A DNA stretch of 64,000 bases from Niveibacterium umoris (GTDB lineage Bacteria > Pseudomonadota > Gammaproteobacteria > Burkholderiales > Rhodocyclaceae): assembly GCF_014197015.1 (NCBI RefSeq), contig NZ_JACIET010000001.1, forward strand, positions 868,001-932,000, in the 5' to 3' direction. Made by a program: the position numbers and the translations under genes. This document shows positions 53,983-64,000 of this stretch, piece by piece. Every line of letters begins with the position of its first letter. Position 1 is the first letter of the stretch. Below the pieces are notes generated by a model. That model did not search any database and was not told the origin of the DNA. It worked only from the letters and a program-made list of their open reading frames with translations.

Positions 53983-55323
53983 TCAGCGCGCAGCCAGCGC
54001 CAGCGTCATCGGCAGATGCGGAATGTTGGCTTCCATGAACTCCGGCCCCGTCACGACAAAGCCCAGCCGGGTGTAGAAGTCTGCGGCAGAGGTCTGCGCG
54101 TTGAGCGCGACTGCCTTGTGTCCGCCTGCGCTCGCGGCGGCAAGCATCCAGCGCATCAGCGCCACGCCAACGTCTTTGCCGCGCCAGGCTTTGACCACCG
54201 CCACCCGGCCGATATGGCCGTCCGGCAATAACCGGGCGGTGCCGATCGGTGTACCTGCGGCATCGACAGCAAGCGCATGCAGGCAGTTTGGGTCGATCGC
54301 ATCCCACTCTAAATCTTCAGGGACCTGCTGCTCAACGACGAAGACCGGGTGTCGCACAGCGCGCAAGCGTGCCAGATCGTTCGCCCATTCAGCGCGGCGT
54401 ACGGTGAAAGGCAGGGGCTTGATGGGTTTGACGTCCGGACCCAGCGCGCAATCGAGTCGCCAGCCCGCTGCATCGCTGCGCACATGCGCCTCCGTCCCGA
54501 GCGGCAGGCTCACCTTGTCGGGGATGTGGCCGAAAGGCAGGCTGGTCAGGATCGGGATGTCGAAGCGGGTGCGCAGGTGCGCCACCACCGCGTCCATGTC
54601 GTAACCGTTGTCGGGCGCTCCGATACGGTAGCCGCCGAAGTCGCCCAGCAATACCGCCTGCTGGGTCGCGAGCACGCCGGCGTGATGCAGTTGATAGAGC
54701 ATCCGTTCGATGCGGAACGGCGGCTCCGAGATGTCTTCAAGGAACAGGATTCCGCCGGGGATAGCCGGCCACCACTGGGTTCCCAGCAGGTGCAGCAACA
54801 TCGTGAGGTTGCCACCCCACAGCCGGCCCTTTAGCTCTCCACGCCAGGGCTGCGGCAGCGCGACATCAAAATGGTCCTCACCGGTCTCAAGCAAGCGCAG
54901 CAGGTGGTCGAGCGCGAAATCGCTAGGCGTTGCGGCGCCAAGGTCTGCAGCCGCCATTGGCCCCTGAATGCCGGACGTGGCCCCGCTGGCGAGCAGCGGC
55001 AGATGTGTCGCAGTCAGATCGCTATGTCCGACCCAGATCTTTCGCGCGGCTGCCAGTCGCGTGAAGTCGATTCGCCCGAGCAGACGGGAAATGCCGTAAC
55101 CGCCGCGCGCGGCCATCGCCACGTCGATGTCCGGATCGGACGCCATTCGCTCGATTGCAGCGATGCGTTCGTCGTCGCTTCCGGCAAAGCGCTGTTCGCA
55201 ACACAGCAAGGAGCGGTCGCGCTTGACCAGGTGGCCCCGCGCGAGCAAAGCCATTTCAGCGCGATCGACCGCGGTCGGGTCGGCGAGAAAGCCGGAAGGT
55301 GCGAATAAGCCAAAGGTTGCCAT
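53983..55323 (-). CDS. LD-carboxypeptidase fused to a GNAT acetyltransferase
   Basis: A 446-residue two-domain protein. Residues 1-295 are a serine peptidase of family S66 (LD-carboxypeptidase, MccF/LdcA type). The triad is S101 in GHSDLT, E196 in LFLEDI and H266 in FGHIPDK. Residues about 300-446 are a GNAT N-acetyltransferase (VKAWRGKDVGVALMRWML acetyl-CoA loop; DFYTRLGFVVTGPEFME). The first half trims the terminal D-Ala from recycled murein tetrapeptide; the second half's substrate is unknown. No Shine-Dalgarno; TACACT lies 8 bases before the ATG, so the mRNA may be leaderless. Confidence 0.88.
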   Translation of the reverse strand: MATFGLFAPSGFLADPTAVDRAEMALLARGHLVKRDRSLLCCEQRFAGSDDERIAAIERMASDPDIDVAMAARGGYGISRLLGRIDFTRLAAARKIWVGHSDLTATHLPLLASGATSGIQGPMAAADLGAATPSDFALDHLLRLLETGEDHFDVALPQPWRGELKGRLWGGNLTMLLHLLGTQWWPAIPGGILFLEDISEPPFRIERMLYQLHHAGVLATQQAVLLGDFGGYRIGAPDNGYDMDAVVAHLRTRFDIPILTSLPFGHIPDKVSLPLGTEAHVRSDAAGWRLDCALGPDVKPIKPLPFTVRRAEWANDLARLRAVRHPVFVVEQQVPEDLEWDAIDPNCLHALAVDAAGTPIGTARLLPDGHIGRVAVVKAWRGKDVGVALMRWMLAAASAGGHKAVALNAQTSAADFYTRLGFVVTGPEFMEANIPHLPMTLALAAR

Positions 55324-55352
55324 GGGGCGGCAGTGTAGCGCCCCCGGCCGGA

Positions 55353-56044
<692 letters not shown>

Positions 56045-56073
56045 CCTGATTCCTCCTGCCTCTCAGCGCGCGA

Positions 56074-57657
56074 TCATTCCCACTCGATCGTCGCCGGCGG
56101 TTTCCCGGAGACGTCGTACACCACCCGGTTGATGCCGCGCACTTCATTGATGATGCGATTCGAGACGCGACCGAGCAGGTCGTATGGCAGATGCGCCCAA
56201 TGCGCAGTCATGAAGTCTTGCGTCTGAACGGCGCGCAGCGCGACGACATAGTCGTAGGTGCGGCCGTCGCCCATTACGCCAACGCTCTTGACCGGCAGAA
56301 ACACTGCAAAGGCCTGGCTGGTGAGTTCGTACCAAGTCTTGCCGGAGTTTTCGTCGACCGTTTTGTGCAACTCTTCGATAAAGATCGCGTCGGCGCGGCG
56401 CAGCAGATCGGCGTAGTCCTTCTTTACTTCCCCAAGAATGCGCACGCCGAGGCCCGGGCCAGGGAACGGATGACGATAGACCATGTTGTGCGGCAGCCCG
56501 AGGGCCACGCCCAATGCGCGCACCTCGTCCTTGAACAACTCGCGCAGCGGTTCGAGGAGCTTCAGGTGCAGCGTATCGGGCAAACCCCCAACGTTGTGGT
56601 GACTCTTGATCGTCGTGGCCTTCTTCGACTTCGCGCCGCCCGACTCGACCACATCCGGGTAGATCGTTCCCTGTGCCAGCCACTTGGCATTACTCAACTT
56701 CCCGGACTCGCTCTGAAATACCTCAACGAATTCCTTGCCGATGATTTTGCGCTTTACTTCCGGATCGGTCTCGCCGGCGAGCTTGCCCATGAACTGCGCA
56801 CTGGCATCTACATGGATAACCTTTACGCCCATGTTGCGCGCGAACATGTCCATCACCATCTCCGCCTCGTTCAGGCGCAACAGACCATGATCGACGAACA
56901 CACAGGTCAGCTGGTCACCAATCGCGCGATGCAACAGCGCTGCCGCCACTGAAGAGTCGACTCCGCCCGAAAGACCGAGGATCACCTCCTCGTTGCCGAC
57001 CTGCTGGCGGATCTTCTCGACCGCCTCTGCGATGTAATCGCTCATGATCCAGTCCGGCTTCGCGCCGCAGATCTCTCGTACGAAACGCTGCAGGATCGCC
57101 GGCCCCTGCAGGGTATGCGTCACTTCAGGGTGGAACTGGACCGCGTAGAAGCGGCGATCCTCATCGGCCATCGCGGCGATCGGGCAGGAAGGCGTCGAGG
57201 CCATCAGCTTGAAGCCCGGCGGCATCTCAACCACCTTGTCACCGTGACTCATCCAGACCTTGAGCATGCCGTGACCTTCGATGGTGCGGAAATCCTCGAC
57301 ACCACCGAGCAGGCGCGTGTGGCCGTGCGCACGGACTTCCGCATAGCCGAATTCGCGCTCCTTGCCCGGCTCGACCCGCCCGCCGAGCTGCTGCGCCATC
57401 GTTTGCATGCCATAGCAGATTCCCAGCACCGGCACGCCGAGTTCGAACACCGCTTGCGGTGCCTTGTCGGTCGCTTCTTCGTAGGCCGACATGTGGCTGC
57501 CAGAGAGGATGACGCCCTTGGCACCAAATCCACGCACGAAGTCGTCGGAAACGTCGCAGGGGTGAATCTCGCAATAGACGTTTGCCTCGCGGACGCGACG
57601 AGCAATCAGTTGGGTGACCTGGGAGCCGAAGTCGAGAATCAGGATCTTGTCGTGCAT
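56074..57657 (-). CDS. guaA: GMP synthase (glutamine-hydrolysing)
   Basis: A 527-residue enzyme converting XMP to GMP. N-terminal class I amidotransferase with the nucleophile Cys in [16 protein letters not shown] and a HPEV His motif (QFHPEVTHT). ATP-pyrophosphatase P-loop [16 protein letters not shown], and the dimerisation domain ends PPATIEWE. The ATG at 57657 gives the standard start [13 protein letters not shown]; the longer frame is not family-like. Second gene of guaB-guaA. Confidence 0.97.
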   Translation of the reverse strand: MHDKILILDFGSQVTQLIARRVREANVYCEIHPCDVSDDFVRGFGAKGVILSGSHMSAYEEATDKAPQAVFELGVPVLGICYGMQTMAQQLGGRVEPGKEREFGYAEVRAHGHTRLLGGVEDFRTIEGHGMLKVWMSHGDKVVEMPPGFKLMASTPSCPIAAMADEDRRFYAVQFHPEVTHTLQGPAILQRFVREICGAKPDWIMSDYIAEAVEKIRQQVGNEEVILGLSGGVDSSVAAALLHRAIGDQLTCVFVDHGLLRLNEAEMVMDMFARNMGVKVIHVDASAQFMGKLAGETDPEVKRKIIGKEFVEVFQSESGKLSNAKWLAQGTIYPDVVESGGAKSKKATTIKSHHNVGGLPDTLHLKLLEPLRELFKDEVRALGVALGLPHNMVYRHPFPGPGLGVRILGEVKKDYADLLRRADAIFIEELHKTVDENSGKTWYELTSQAFAVFLPVKSVGVMGDGRTYDYVVALRAVQTQDFMTAHWAHLPYDLLGRVSNRIINEVRGINRVVYDVSGKPPATIEWE

Positions 57658-57693
57658 GGCAGTCTTCGCTGTGGGGTGTTGCGCTGAATGAGC

Positions 57694-57721
57694 AAGGGGC
57701 AAGGCTCGCGCCTTACCCCTT
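57694..57721 (-). promoter_or_regulatory. Long hairpin with GNRA-type loop in the guaB-guaA spacer
   Basis: On the minus strand AAGGGGTAAGGC-GCGA-GCCTTGCCCCTT forms a 12-bp stem (one U-G pair) capped by GCGA. It lies in the 90-base spacer between guaB and guaA. It has no T-run, so it is more likely an mRNA processing or stability element than a terminator. Confidence 0.55.
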
Positions 57722-57747
57722 GATTCGAACCGTTGTCGCGTGCGACC

Positions 57748-59283
<1,536 letters not shown>

Positions 59284-59290
59284 CTACTGC

Positions 59291-59734
59291 ATGAAGCACC
59301 TGACGCTCGTACTGCTATTCGCGCTCGGCGCGCAAGGGATAGCCCTCGCCGGCGATGTCTACACCTGGAAAGACAAGAACGGTGTTGTGCACTACGCCGA
59401 TCAACCACCATCGGATGTGGATGCGAAGCAGGTCCGCAGCAACGCGCCTAGCTCCGGTATCGGCAGCACGCAGAGCGAGCTAACGAAAGCGGATAAGGAT
59501 TTCAAGGAAAAGCAGTCAAAACAGGGCGAAGCGGACAAGAAAACCGAAGAAGCGGCTGCCCGCAAGGCTGCGCGCGATCAATCATGCAACGCGTTGCGCA
59601 GCCGGATCGCGTTGTTTGAACAGGGTGGCCGGATTGCGACGAATGAGGGCGGCGAACGCGTGTTGCTGTCGGACGACCAGATCGCCGCGGAACTCTCGAA
59701 GATGCGGACGCGTCAGGCCGCCGAGTGCAAGTGA
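59291..59734 (+). CDS. DUF4124-domain secreted protein
   Basis: A 147-residue protein with a signal peptide (LTLVLLFALGAQGIALA) followed by DVYTWKDKNGVVHYADQPP, the DUF4124 signature. After that comes a charged Lys/Glu/Ala-rich helical region likely to form a coiled coil. DUF4124 proteins are periplasmic and of unknown function. The ATG at 59291 is chosen because it opens the signal peptide; GGAG lies 8 bases upstream. A terminator follows. Confidence 0.85.
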   Translation: MKHLTLVLLFALGAQGIALAGDVYTWKDKNGVVHYADQPPSDVDAKQVRSNAPSSGIGSTQSELTKADKDFKEKQSKQGEADKKTEEAAARKAARDQSCNALRSRIALFEQGGRIATNEGGERVLLSDDQIAAELSKMRTRQAAECK

Positions 59735-59757
59735 CGCGCCAGAATTGATGCAGATAT

Positions 59758-59783
59758 CAGGAGGCTTCGGCCTCCTGTTTTTT
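59758..59783 (+). terminator. Rho-independent terminator of the DUF4124 gene
   Basis: CAGGAGGC-TTCG-GCCTCCTG, an 8-bp stem with a TTCG loop, followed by TTTTTT. It overlaps the end of the opposite rnfH gene. Confidence 0.88.
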
Positions 59784-60081
59784 ATGCCTCGCCGCCGCCT
59801 TTCTTCATGAGCTTTCCGTCTTCGGCGCGCTTGCGACGCACTTCTTTTGGATCGGCCAGCAGCGGGCGATAGATTTCGACGCGATCGCGGTCCTTGAGTA
59901 CCGTGTCAGGCTTCGATAGCTTGCCGAAAACGCCGACTTTCAAATTTGAGCGATCAATTTCGGGGTGCTTTTGCAGCATTCCGGATGCGTCGATGGCCTG
60001 CTGTATCGAGCTGCCTTCCGGAAGCGCCAGGGATATGACATCCGCCTTGTGCGGTCGCGCATAAACCACTTCTACATGCAT
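59782..60081 (-). CDS. rnfH: RnfH family protein
   Basis: A 99-residue ubiquitin-like (beta-grasp) protein of the RnfH/UPF0125 family: VEVVYARPHKADVISLALPE, VGVFGKLSKPDTVLKDRDRV and EIYRPLLADPKE. Its role is unclear; the name comes from linkage to rnf genes in some bacteria, none of which are here. It follows ratA by 15 bases, the usual arrangement. Confidence 0.92.
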   Translation of the reverse strand: MHVEVVYARPHKADVISLALPEGSSIQQAIDASGMLQKHPEIDRSNLKVGVFGKLSKPDTVLKDRDRVEIYRPLLADPKEVRRKRAEDGKLMKKGGGEA

Positions 60082-60096
60082 CGGTTGTGACCTCAG

Positions 60097-60531
60097 TTAT
60101 GCTGCTCGGAGCACTTCGGCGCGTTTGACGAAGGCGTCCACAAACGTATTTGCGATGTGGTGAAAGACCGGACCCACGGCCTTTTCAATGAGTTTGTTCG
60201 AAAACTCATACCTGAGGCTGAATTCGATCTTGCACGCGGTATCACCCAAGGGCGTGAAAACCCAGTCGCCGGCAAGGTGATGAAACGGCCCTTCGACAAG
60301 GCGAATGTCCATCCGTGTTGGATAGTCTTTGGCATTCTCAGTGGCGAAATGCGATTTGATGCCGTGGTAGCTGATATGCAGGCGCGCCGATGTGTGAACA
60401 TCGGTTCGCGCGAGTACCTCGCTTCCGCCACACCACGGCAGGAACGCGGGATAGTCCTCTACCCGATCGACCAGATCGAACATCTGGACAGGCGTGAACT
60501 CAACCAGAACAAGTTTACGGACTTCCGCCAT
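60097..60531 (-). CDS. ratA: RatA/COQ10-like START-domain protein
   Basis: A 144-residue START-fold protein of the RatA/Coq10 family: VRKLVLVEFTPVQMFDLVD, DYPAFLPWCGGSEVL and NTFVDAFVKRAEVL. In E. coli RatA was described as a toxin that blocks 70S assembly, while the fold and eukaryotic relatives bind ubiquinone. Either role is possible. Paired with rnfH and divergent from smpB, as in many proteobacteria. Confidence 0.9.
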   Translation of the reverse strand: MAEVRKLVLVEFTPVQMFDLVDRVEDYPAFLPWCGGSEVLARTDVHTSARLHISYHGIKSHFATENAKDYPTRMDIRLVEGPFHHLAGDWVFTPLGDTACKIEFSLRYEFSNKLIEKAVGPVFHHIANTFVDAFVKRAEVLRAA

Positions 60532-60556
60532 GAGCAGGGCGACACGATATCGGAAT

Positions 60557-60565
60557 TGTTAGAAT
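60557..60565 (+). promoter_or_regulatory. Extended -10 promoter of smpB
   Basis: TGT-TAGAAT (an extended -10) about 46 bases before the smpB ATG, with no clear -35, which is usual for extended -10 promoters. Confidence 0.45.
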
Positions 60566-60610
60566 CCACCATTTTAGCGGCTCAACCCGCTTTGGGCATC
60601 CGGCATACAC

Positions 60611-61060
60611 ATGAGCATCATCGACAACCGCAAGGCTACGCACGATTACTTCATCGAAGAGCGCTTCGAAGCCGGAATGGTGCTCGAAGGCTGGGAAGTC
60701 AAGGCGATTCGCGATGGCCGGGTGCAGATCAAGGAGGCCTATGTGATCGTGCGCGACGCGGAGATCTTCGTGATCGGTATGCACATCAGCCCGCTGCCTA
60801 CCGCTTCCACGCACATCAAACCCGACCCGGTTCGGACCCGCAAACTGCTGCTGAACGCTGGTGAGATCTCACGCCTGATCGGCAAGAGCGAGCGCGCTGG
60901 GTATGCATTGGTTCCGCTCGATCTGCACTACACCAAGGGTCGCATCAAGATGGCGATCGGCTTGGGTAAGGGCAAGAAGATGTTCGACAAGCGCGAATCG
61001 GAGAAGGAGCGCGACTGGGAGCGCGAAAAGCAGCGCCTCGTCCGCGACAAACGGGCATAA
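60611..61060 (+). CDS. smpB: SmpB, tmRNA-binding protein of trans-translation
   Basis: A 149-residue SmpB that partners tmRNA to rescue stalled ribosomes. Signatures: [38 protein letters not shown] and [20 protein letters not shown]. The C-terminal basic tail (KREKQR-type, ending VRDKRA) inserts into the ribosome. No tmRNA gene is seen in the window. A strong terminator follows. Confidence 0.97.
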   Translation: MSIIDNRKATHDYFIEERFEAGMVLEGWEVKAIRDGRVQIKEAYVIVRDAEIFVIGMHISPLPTASTHIKPDPVRTRKLLLNAGEISRLIGKSERAGYALVPLDLHYTKGRIKMAIGLGKGKKMFDKRESEKERDWEREKQRLVRDKRA

Positions 61061-61063
61061 AAA

Positions 61064-61084
61064 ACGGCGGGCATGGCCCGCCGT
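61064..61084. terminator. Bidirectional hairpin terminator between smpB and ppsA
   Basis: ACGGCGGGC-ATG-GCCCGCCGT, a 9-bp GC-rich stem. Six A precede it, so it is strongest for the leftward ppsA transcript; on the smpB side the T-run is short. Confidence 0.75.
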
Positions 61085-61098
61085 TGTGCTGTTCGGAC

Positions 61099-63468
61099 TC
61101 AGTGTGTCCGGTGTTCTGCCAGACGCAGCCAGGTGTCGAGCACAGTGTCAGGATTCAGCGAGATGGACTGAATCCCCTCGTCCATCAGCCATTCGGCGAA
61201 GTCCGCGTGATCGGATGGCCCTTGCCCGCAGATGCCCACATATTTGCCGAGCCGGTTCGCTGTATTGATGGCCATCTTGAGCAAGGCTTTCACCGCATCG
61301 TCGCGTTCATCGAAGGCGTGCGCGACGAGTCCCGAATCACGGTCAAGCCCTAGCGTGAGTTGGGTAAGATCGTTCGATCCGATGGAGAAGCCGTCGTAGT
61401 GCTGCAGGAAGGCCTCAGCGAGCAGCGCGTTCGACGGGATCTCGCACATCATGACCAGCTTGAGACCGTTCTCGCCGCGGCGCAGCCCGTTCTCGGCCAA
61501 CAAATCCACCACCCCCTTGCCCTCGGCAACAGTACGCACAAAAGGCACCATCAGCTGCACGTTCGTCAGGCCGAGTTCATCGCGCACACGGCGCATCGCG
61601 ATGCATTCGAGTTCAAAACACTCGCGATACGAATTGGCGATGTAGCGGGATGCTCCGCGGAACCCGAGCATCGGGTTTTCCTCTTCCGGTTCGTAGATCT
61701 CACCGCCAAGGAGTTTGCGGTATTCGTTCGATTTGAAGTCCGACAAGCGGACGATGACCGGTTTTGGCCAGAACGCCGCAGCAATCGTCGCGACCCCTTC
61801 GACCAGTTTCTCGATGAAGAATTGGCGCGGAGTGGCGTAGCCACGCGCACGGCGTTGGATCTCCTCTCGCAAGCCGGCCGGGACCTGCGCAACGTCGAGT
61901 ACTGCTTTCGGGTGGATGCCGATCATGTTGTTGATGACAAATTCCAGCCGCGCCAGACCCACACCGGCGTTGGGAATCTGGGCAAACTCGAAGGCAAGCT
62001 CCGGGTTCCCGACATTCATCATGATCTTCACGGGAATCTCGGGCAGATTACCGGTGTCGCGCGTGATCACCTCGAATTCCAGCTTGCCGCGATACACGTA
62101 ACCGGTATCGCCTTCCGCACAGGACACCGTCACTGATTCGCCTTCTTCCAGCAACTCGGTGGCGTCGCCGCAGCCGACGATCGCCGGGATGCCCAGTTCG
62201 CGCGCGATGATCGCAGCGTGGCAGGTGCGCCCGCCGCGATTGGTCACGATTGCCGAGGCGCGCTTCATGACGGGCTCCCAATTCGGGTCGGTCATGTCGG
62301 TTACCAGGATGTCACCGGCCTGAACATGGTTCATCTGCGAAGCATCGGCCACGATGCGCACGACGCCTGCCCCAATCTTCTGGCCGATCGCACGACCTGA
62401 GCACAAGACCTTGCCGTGCTGCTTGATCCGGTACTTCTCCATCACATGCCCACTGGCTTGTGACTTCACGGTTTCCGGCCGGGCCTGAAGGATGTAGAGC
62501 TTGCCGTCGCCCCCGTCCTTGCCCCATTCGATATCCATCGGGCGCCCGTAGTGCTTCTCGATGATGTCGGCGTAGCGGGCGAGTTCCAGAACATCCGCGT
62601 CGGTGATCGAAAAGCGGTTCCGGTCAGCCTCGGGGACATCGACCGTACGCGTCGAACGGCCGGCCGCGCGCGACTCGGTGAACTCCATCTTGATCAACTT
62701 GGAACCGAGGTTGCGTCTGATGATCGCTGGCTTCCCCGCTTGCAGCATCGGCTTGTGCACGTAGAACTCGTCCGGATTCACGGCACCCTGCACCACCGTC
62801 TCGCCGAGCCCATAGGCCGCCGTGATGAAGATTGCATCCTTGAAGCCCGACTCGGTGTCGAGCGTGAACATCACGCCCGAGGCGCCCAGGTCCGATCTGA
62901 CCATGCGCTGCACGCCGGCCGACAAGGCCACGTCCGCATGTACAAACCCCTTATGCACCCGGTAAGCAATGGCGCGATCGTTGTACAGCGAGGCGAATAC
63001 CTCCTTGATGGCGTGCAGGATGTTCTCGTAACCATGCACGTTCAAGAACGACTCCTGCTGCCCTGCAAACGAGGCATCCGGTAGATCTTCTGCTGTCGCT
63101 GAAGACCGCACTGCGAACGACCCCTCCCCTTCCATCGCGAGGCGTTCGTAGTGCGACTTGATCTCGGCTTCCAGGGCGCCCGGAAACGGCGTTTCGACGA
63201 TCCAGCCCCGGATTTGCGCCCCCGCGCGAACCAGAGCTTCGACATCGTCCACGTCCAGCGCATCCAGTACCGCGTTGATGCGACCGGCGAGCCCCCCATG
63301 CGCGAGGAACTCGCGGTAAGCGTCTGCAGTCGTCGCGAACCCACCCGGCACCCTTACGTGCGATGCCGCCAGCTGACTGATCATCTCGCCGAGCGAGGCG
63401 TTCTTGCCGCCGACTGCGTGCACGTCCGTCATGCGCAGCGATTCGAACGGTATGACATAGCGGCTCAT
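61099..63468 (-). CDS. ppsA: Phosphoenolpyruvate synthase
   Basis: A 789-residue enzyme making PEP from pyruvate and ATP. N-terminal ATP-binding half ([33 protein letters not shown]), phosphohistidine in [18 protein letters not shown], and C-terminal PEP/pyruvate barrel ([30 protein letters not shown]). It feeds gluconeogenesis and hence the glycogen genes at the left of the window. The divergent neighbour encodes its regulator PpsR. A TAGAAT-type -10 lies in the 107-base spacer. Confidence 0.98.
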   Translation of the reverse strand: MSRYVIPFESLRMTDVHAVGGKNASLGEMISQLAASHVRVPGGFATTADAYREFLAHGGLAGRINAVLDALDVDDVEALVRAGAQIRGWIVETPFPGALEAEIKSHYERLAMEGEGSFAVRSSATAEDLPDASFAGQQESFLNVHGYENILHAIKEVFASLYNDRAIAYRVHKGFVHADVALSAGVQRMVRSDLGASGVMFTLDTESGFKDAIFITAAYGLGETVVQGAVNPDEFYVHKPMLQAGKPAIIRRNLGSKLIKMEFTESRAAGRSTRTVDVPEADRNRFSITDADVLELARYADIIEKHYGRPMDIEWGKDGGDGKLYILQARPETVKSQASGHVMEKYRIKQHGKVLCSGRAIGQKIGAGVVRIVADASQMNHVQAGDILVTDMTDPNWEPVMKRASAIVTNRGGRTCHAAIIARELGIPAIVGCGDATELLEEGESVTVSCAEGDTGYVYRGKLEFEVITRDTGNLPEIPVKIMMNVGNPELAFEFAQIPNAGVGLARLEFVINNMIGIHPKAVLDVAQVPAGLREEIQRRARGYATPRQFFIEKLVEGVATIAAAFWPKPVIVRLSDFKSNEYRKLLGGEIYEPEEENPMLGFRGASRYIANSYRECFELECIAMRRVRDELGLTNVQLMVPFVRTVAEGKGVVDLLAENGLRRGENGLKLVMMCEIPSNALLAEAFLQHYDGFSIGSNDLTQLTLGLDRDSGLVAHAFDERDDAVKALLKMAINTANRLGKYVGICGQGPSDHADFAEWLMDEGIQSISLNPDTVLDTWLRLAEHRTH

Positions 63469-63575
63469 GGCTTTAGCCTTTCGTTGTAAGTTAACTGCGA
63501 TAACAGGAAAATCCCATTCTAGTCAGCCTTCTTGCTGCACCGCATCGACGTTTTCCCTGATCCCGGAGCCCGCCC

Positions 63576-64000
63576 GTGACTTTGCAACAACGCCAGACTC
63601 GCACCGTTTTCTTTGTTTCCGACGGCACCGGCATCACCGCGGAGACGCTCGGCCACAGCCTGCTGGCCCAGTTCCCGGAGGCCAAGTTCCGCCATGTCCG
63701 CGTGCCCTTCATCGACTCGGTCGACAAGGCGAAGGACGCAGTCTTCCGGATCAATGATGCGGGCAAGCGGGACGGCATGCGCCCGCTGGTCGTGTCGACG
63801 CTGGTCAATCAAGTCACTGCGGATACGCTTCGGCAGGCGCAGGCGCACTTCGTCGACCTGTTCCTGACCTTCATTGAACCGCTCGAGATGGAACTGGGGA
63901 TGAAGTCGGCCCATACCATCGGTCGATTCCACGGTATTGCGGACGGGAGCAGCTACACGCGTCGCATAGATGCAATCAACTTCACGCTGTCTCACGACGA
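63576..64000 (+). CDS. ppsR: PEP synthase regulatory protein, N-terminal part (runs off window)
   Basis: About 141 codons are visible to the window edge. The start TRTVFFVSDGTGITAETLGH is typical of the bifunctional kinase/pyrophosphorylase (DUF299) that phosphorylates and dephosphorylates a threonine of PEP synthase. GTG start at 63576 with CGGAG upstream. The P-loop lies further on, outside the window. Divergent from ppsA. Confidence 0.93.
   Translation, partial: MTLQQRQTRTVFFVSDGTGITAETLGHSLLAQFPEAKFRHVRVPFIDSVDKAKDAVFRINDAGKRDGMRPLVVSTLVNQVTADTLRQAQAHFVDLFLTFIEPLEMELGMKSAHTIGRFHGIADGSSYTRRIDAINFTLSHD

Overview
This 64 kb window is GC-rich and gene-dense, with no insertion sequence, phage gene, CRISPR array, tRNA or rRNA that I could recognise. 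The gene set and neighbourhoods (mltG-tmk-holB-pilZ-tatD, rnfH-ratA-smpB, ispD-ispF, guaB-guaA, ppsA divergent from ppsR, a phasin, a DUF4936 gene beside an NRDE gene, an RquA-type gene) point to a betaproteobacterium. The order Rhodocyclales is my best guess, by inference only. It looks like ordinary chromosome with a few accessory modules.

Layout: (1) 1-1.5 kb: the 5' part of relA and mtfA. (2) 1.5-9.9 kb: a leftward glycogen operon glgP-glgB-glgX-malQ. (3) 10.2-12.4 kb: a host-attachment-family protein, then leftward ispD-ispF-thpR. (4) 12.5-17.8 kb: an MgtC/DUF4010 membrane protein, a complete three-gene AmmeMemoRadiSam operon (Memo-like B, AMMECR1-like A, radical SAM), an alpha/beta-hydrolase-like protein and a SprA-related protein. 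(5) 17.9-26.5 kb: mfd, a rhodoquinone-type rquA, an HD-GYP phosphodiesterase, a YihG-type acyltransferase, a DAHP synthase and serB. (6) 26.6-33.6 kb: clpB behind a near-perfect heat-shock promoter, a phasin, and two tandem TPR-GGDEF genes. (7) 33.6-36.1 kb: molybdenum cofactor operon mobB-moeA-moaD-moaE. (8) 36.2-38.4 kb: an enoyl-CoA isomerase-like protein and an orphan ATP-grasp-like protein. (9) 38.4-46.9 kb: a copper/silver efflux cluster cusF-cusC-cusB-cusA with divergent cusRS, separated by a perfect 17-bp palindrome. (10) 47-56 kb: housekeeping genes, including an LD-carboxypeptidase/GNAT fusion. (11) 56-64 kb: guaBA, a DUF4124 protein, rnfH-ratA, smpB, ppsA and the 5' part of ppsR.

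How they fit together: glycogen turnover, a PHA-granule phasin, PEP synthase with its regulator, and RquA together suggest a cell that cycles storage polymers and can run a low-potential quinone when oxygen is scarce. This is inference. Cyclic-di-GMP is represented by two diguanylate cyclases, one HD-GYP enzyme and one PilZ protein. The copper system is unusual in carrying two CusF domains, one free and one fused to CusB, with different metal-site residues.

Most exciting leads: the complete AmmeMemoRadiSam operon, whose biochemical role I cannot name; the RquA gene; the two-flavour CusF arrangement with its palindromic operator candidate; and a recurring architecture in which the -10 box sits inside a GC-rich inverted repeat with no visible -35 (four promoters).
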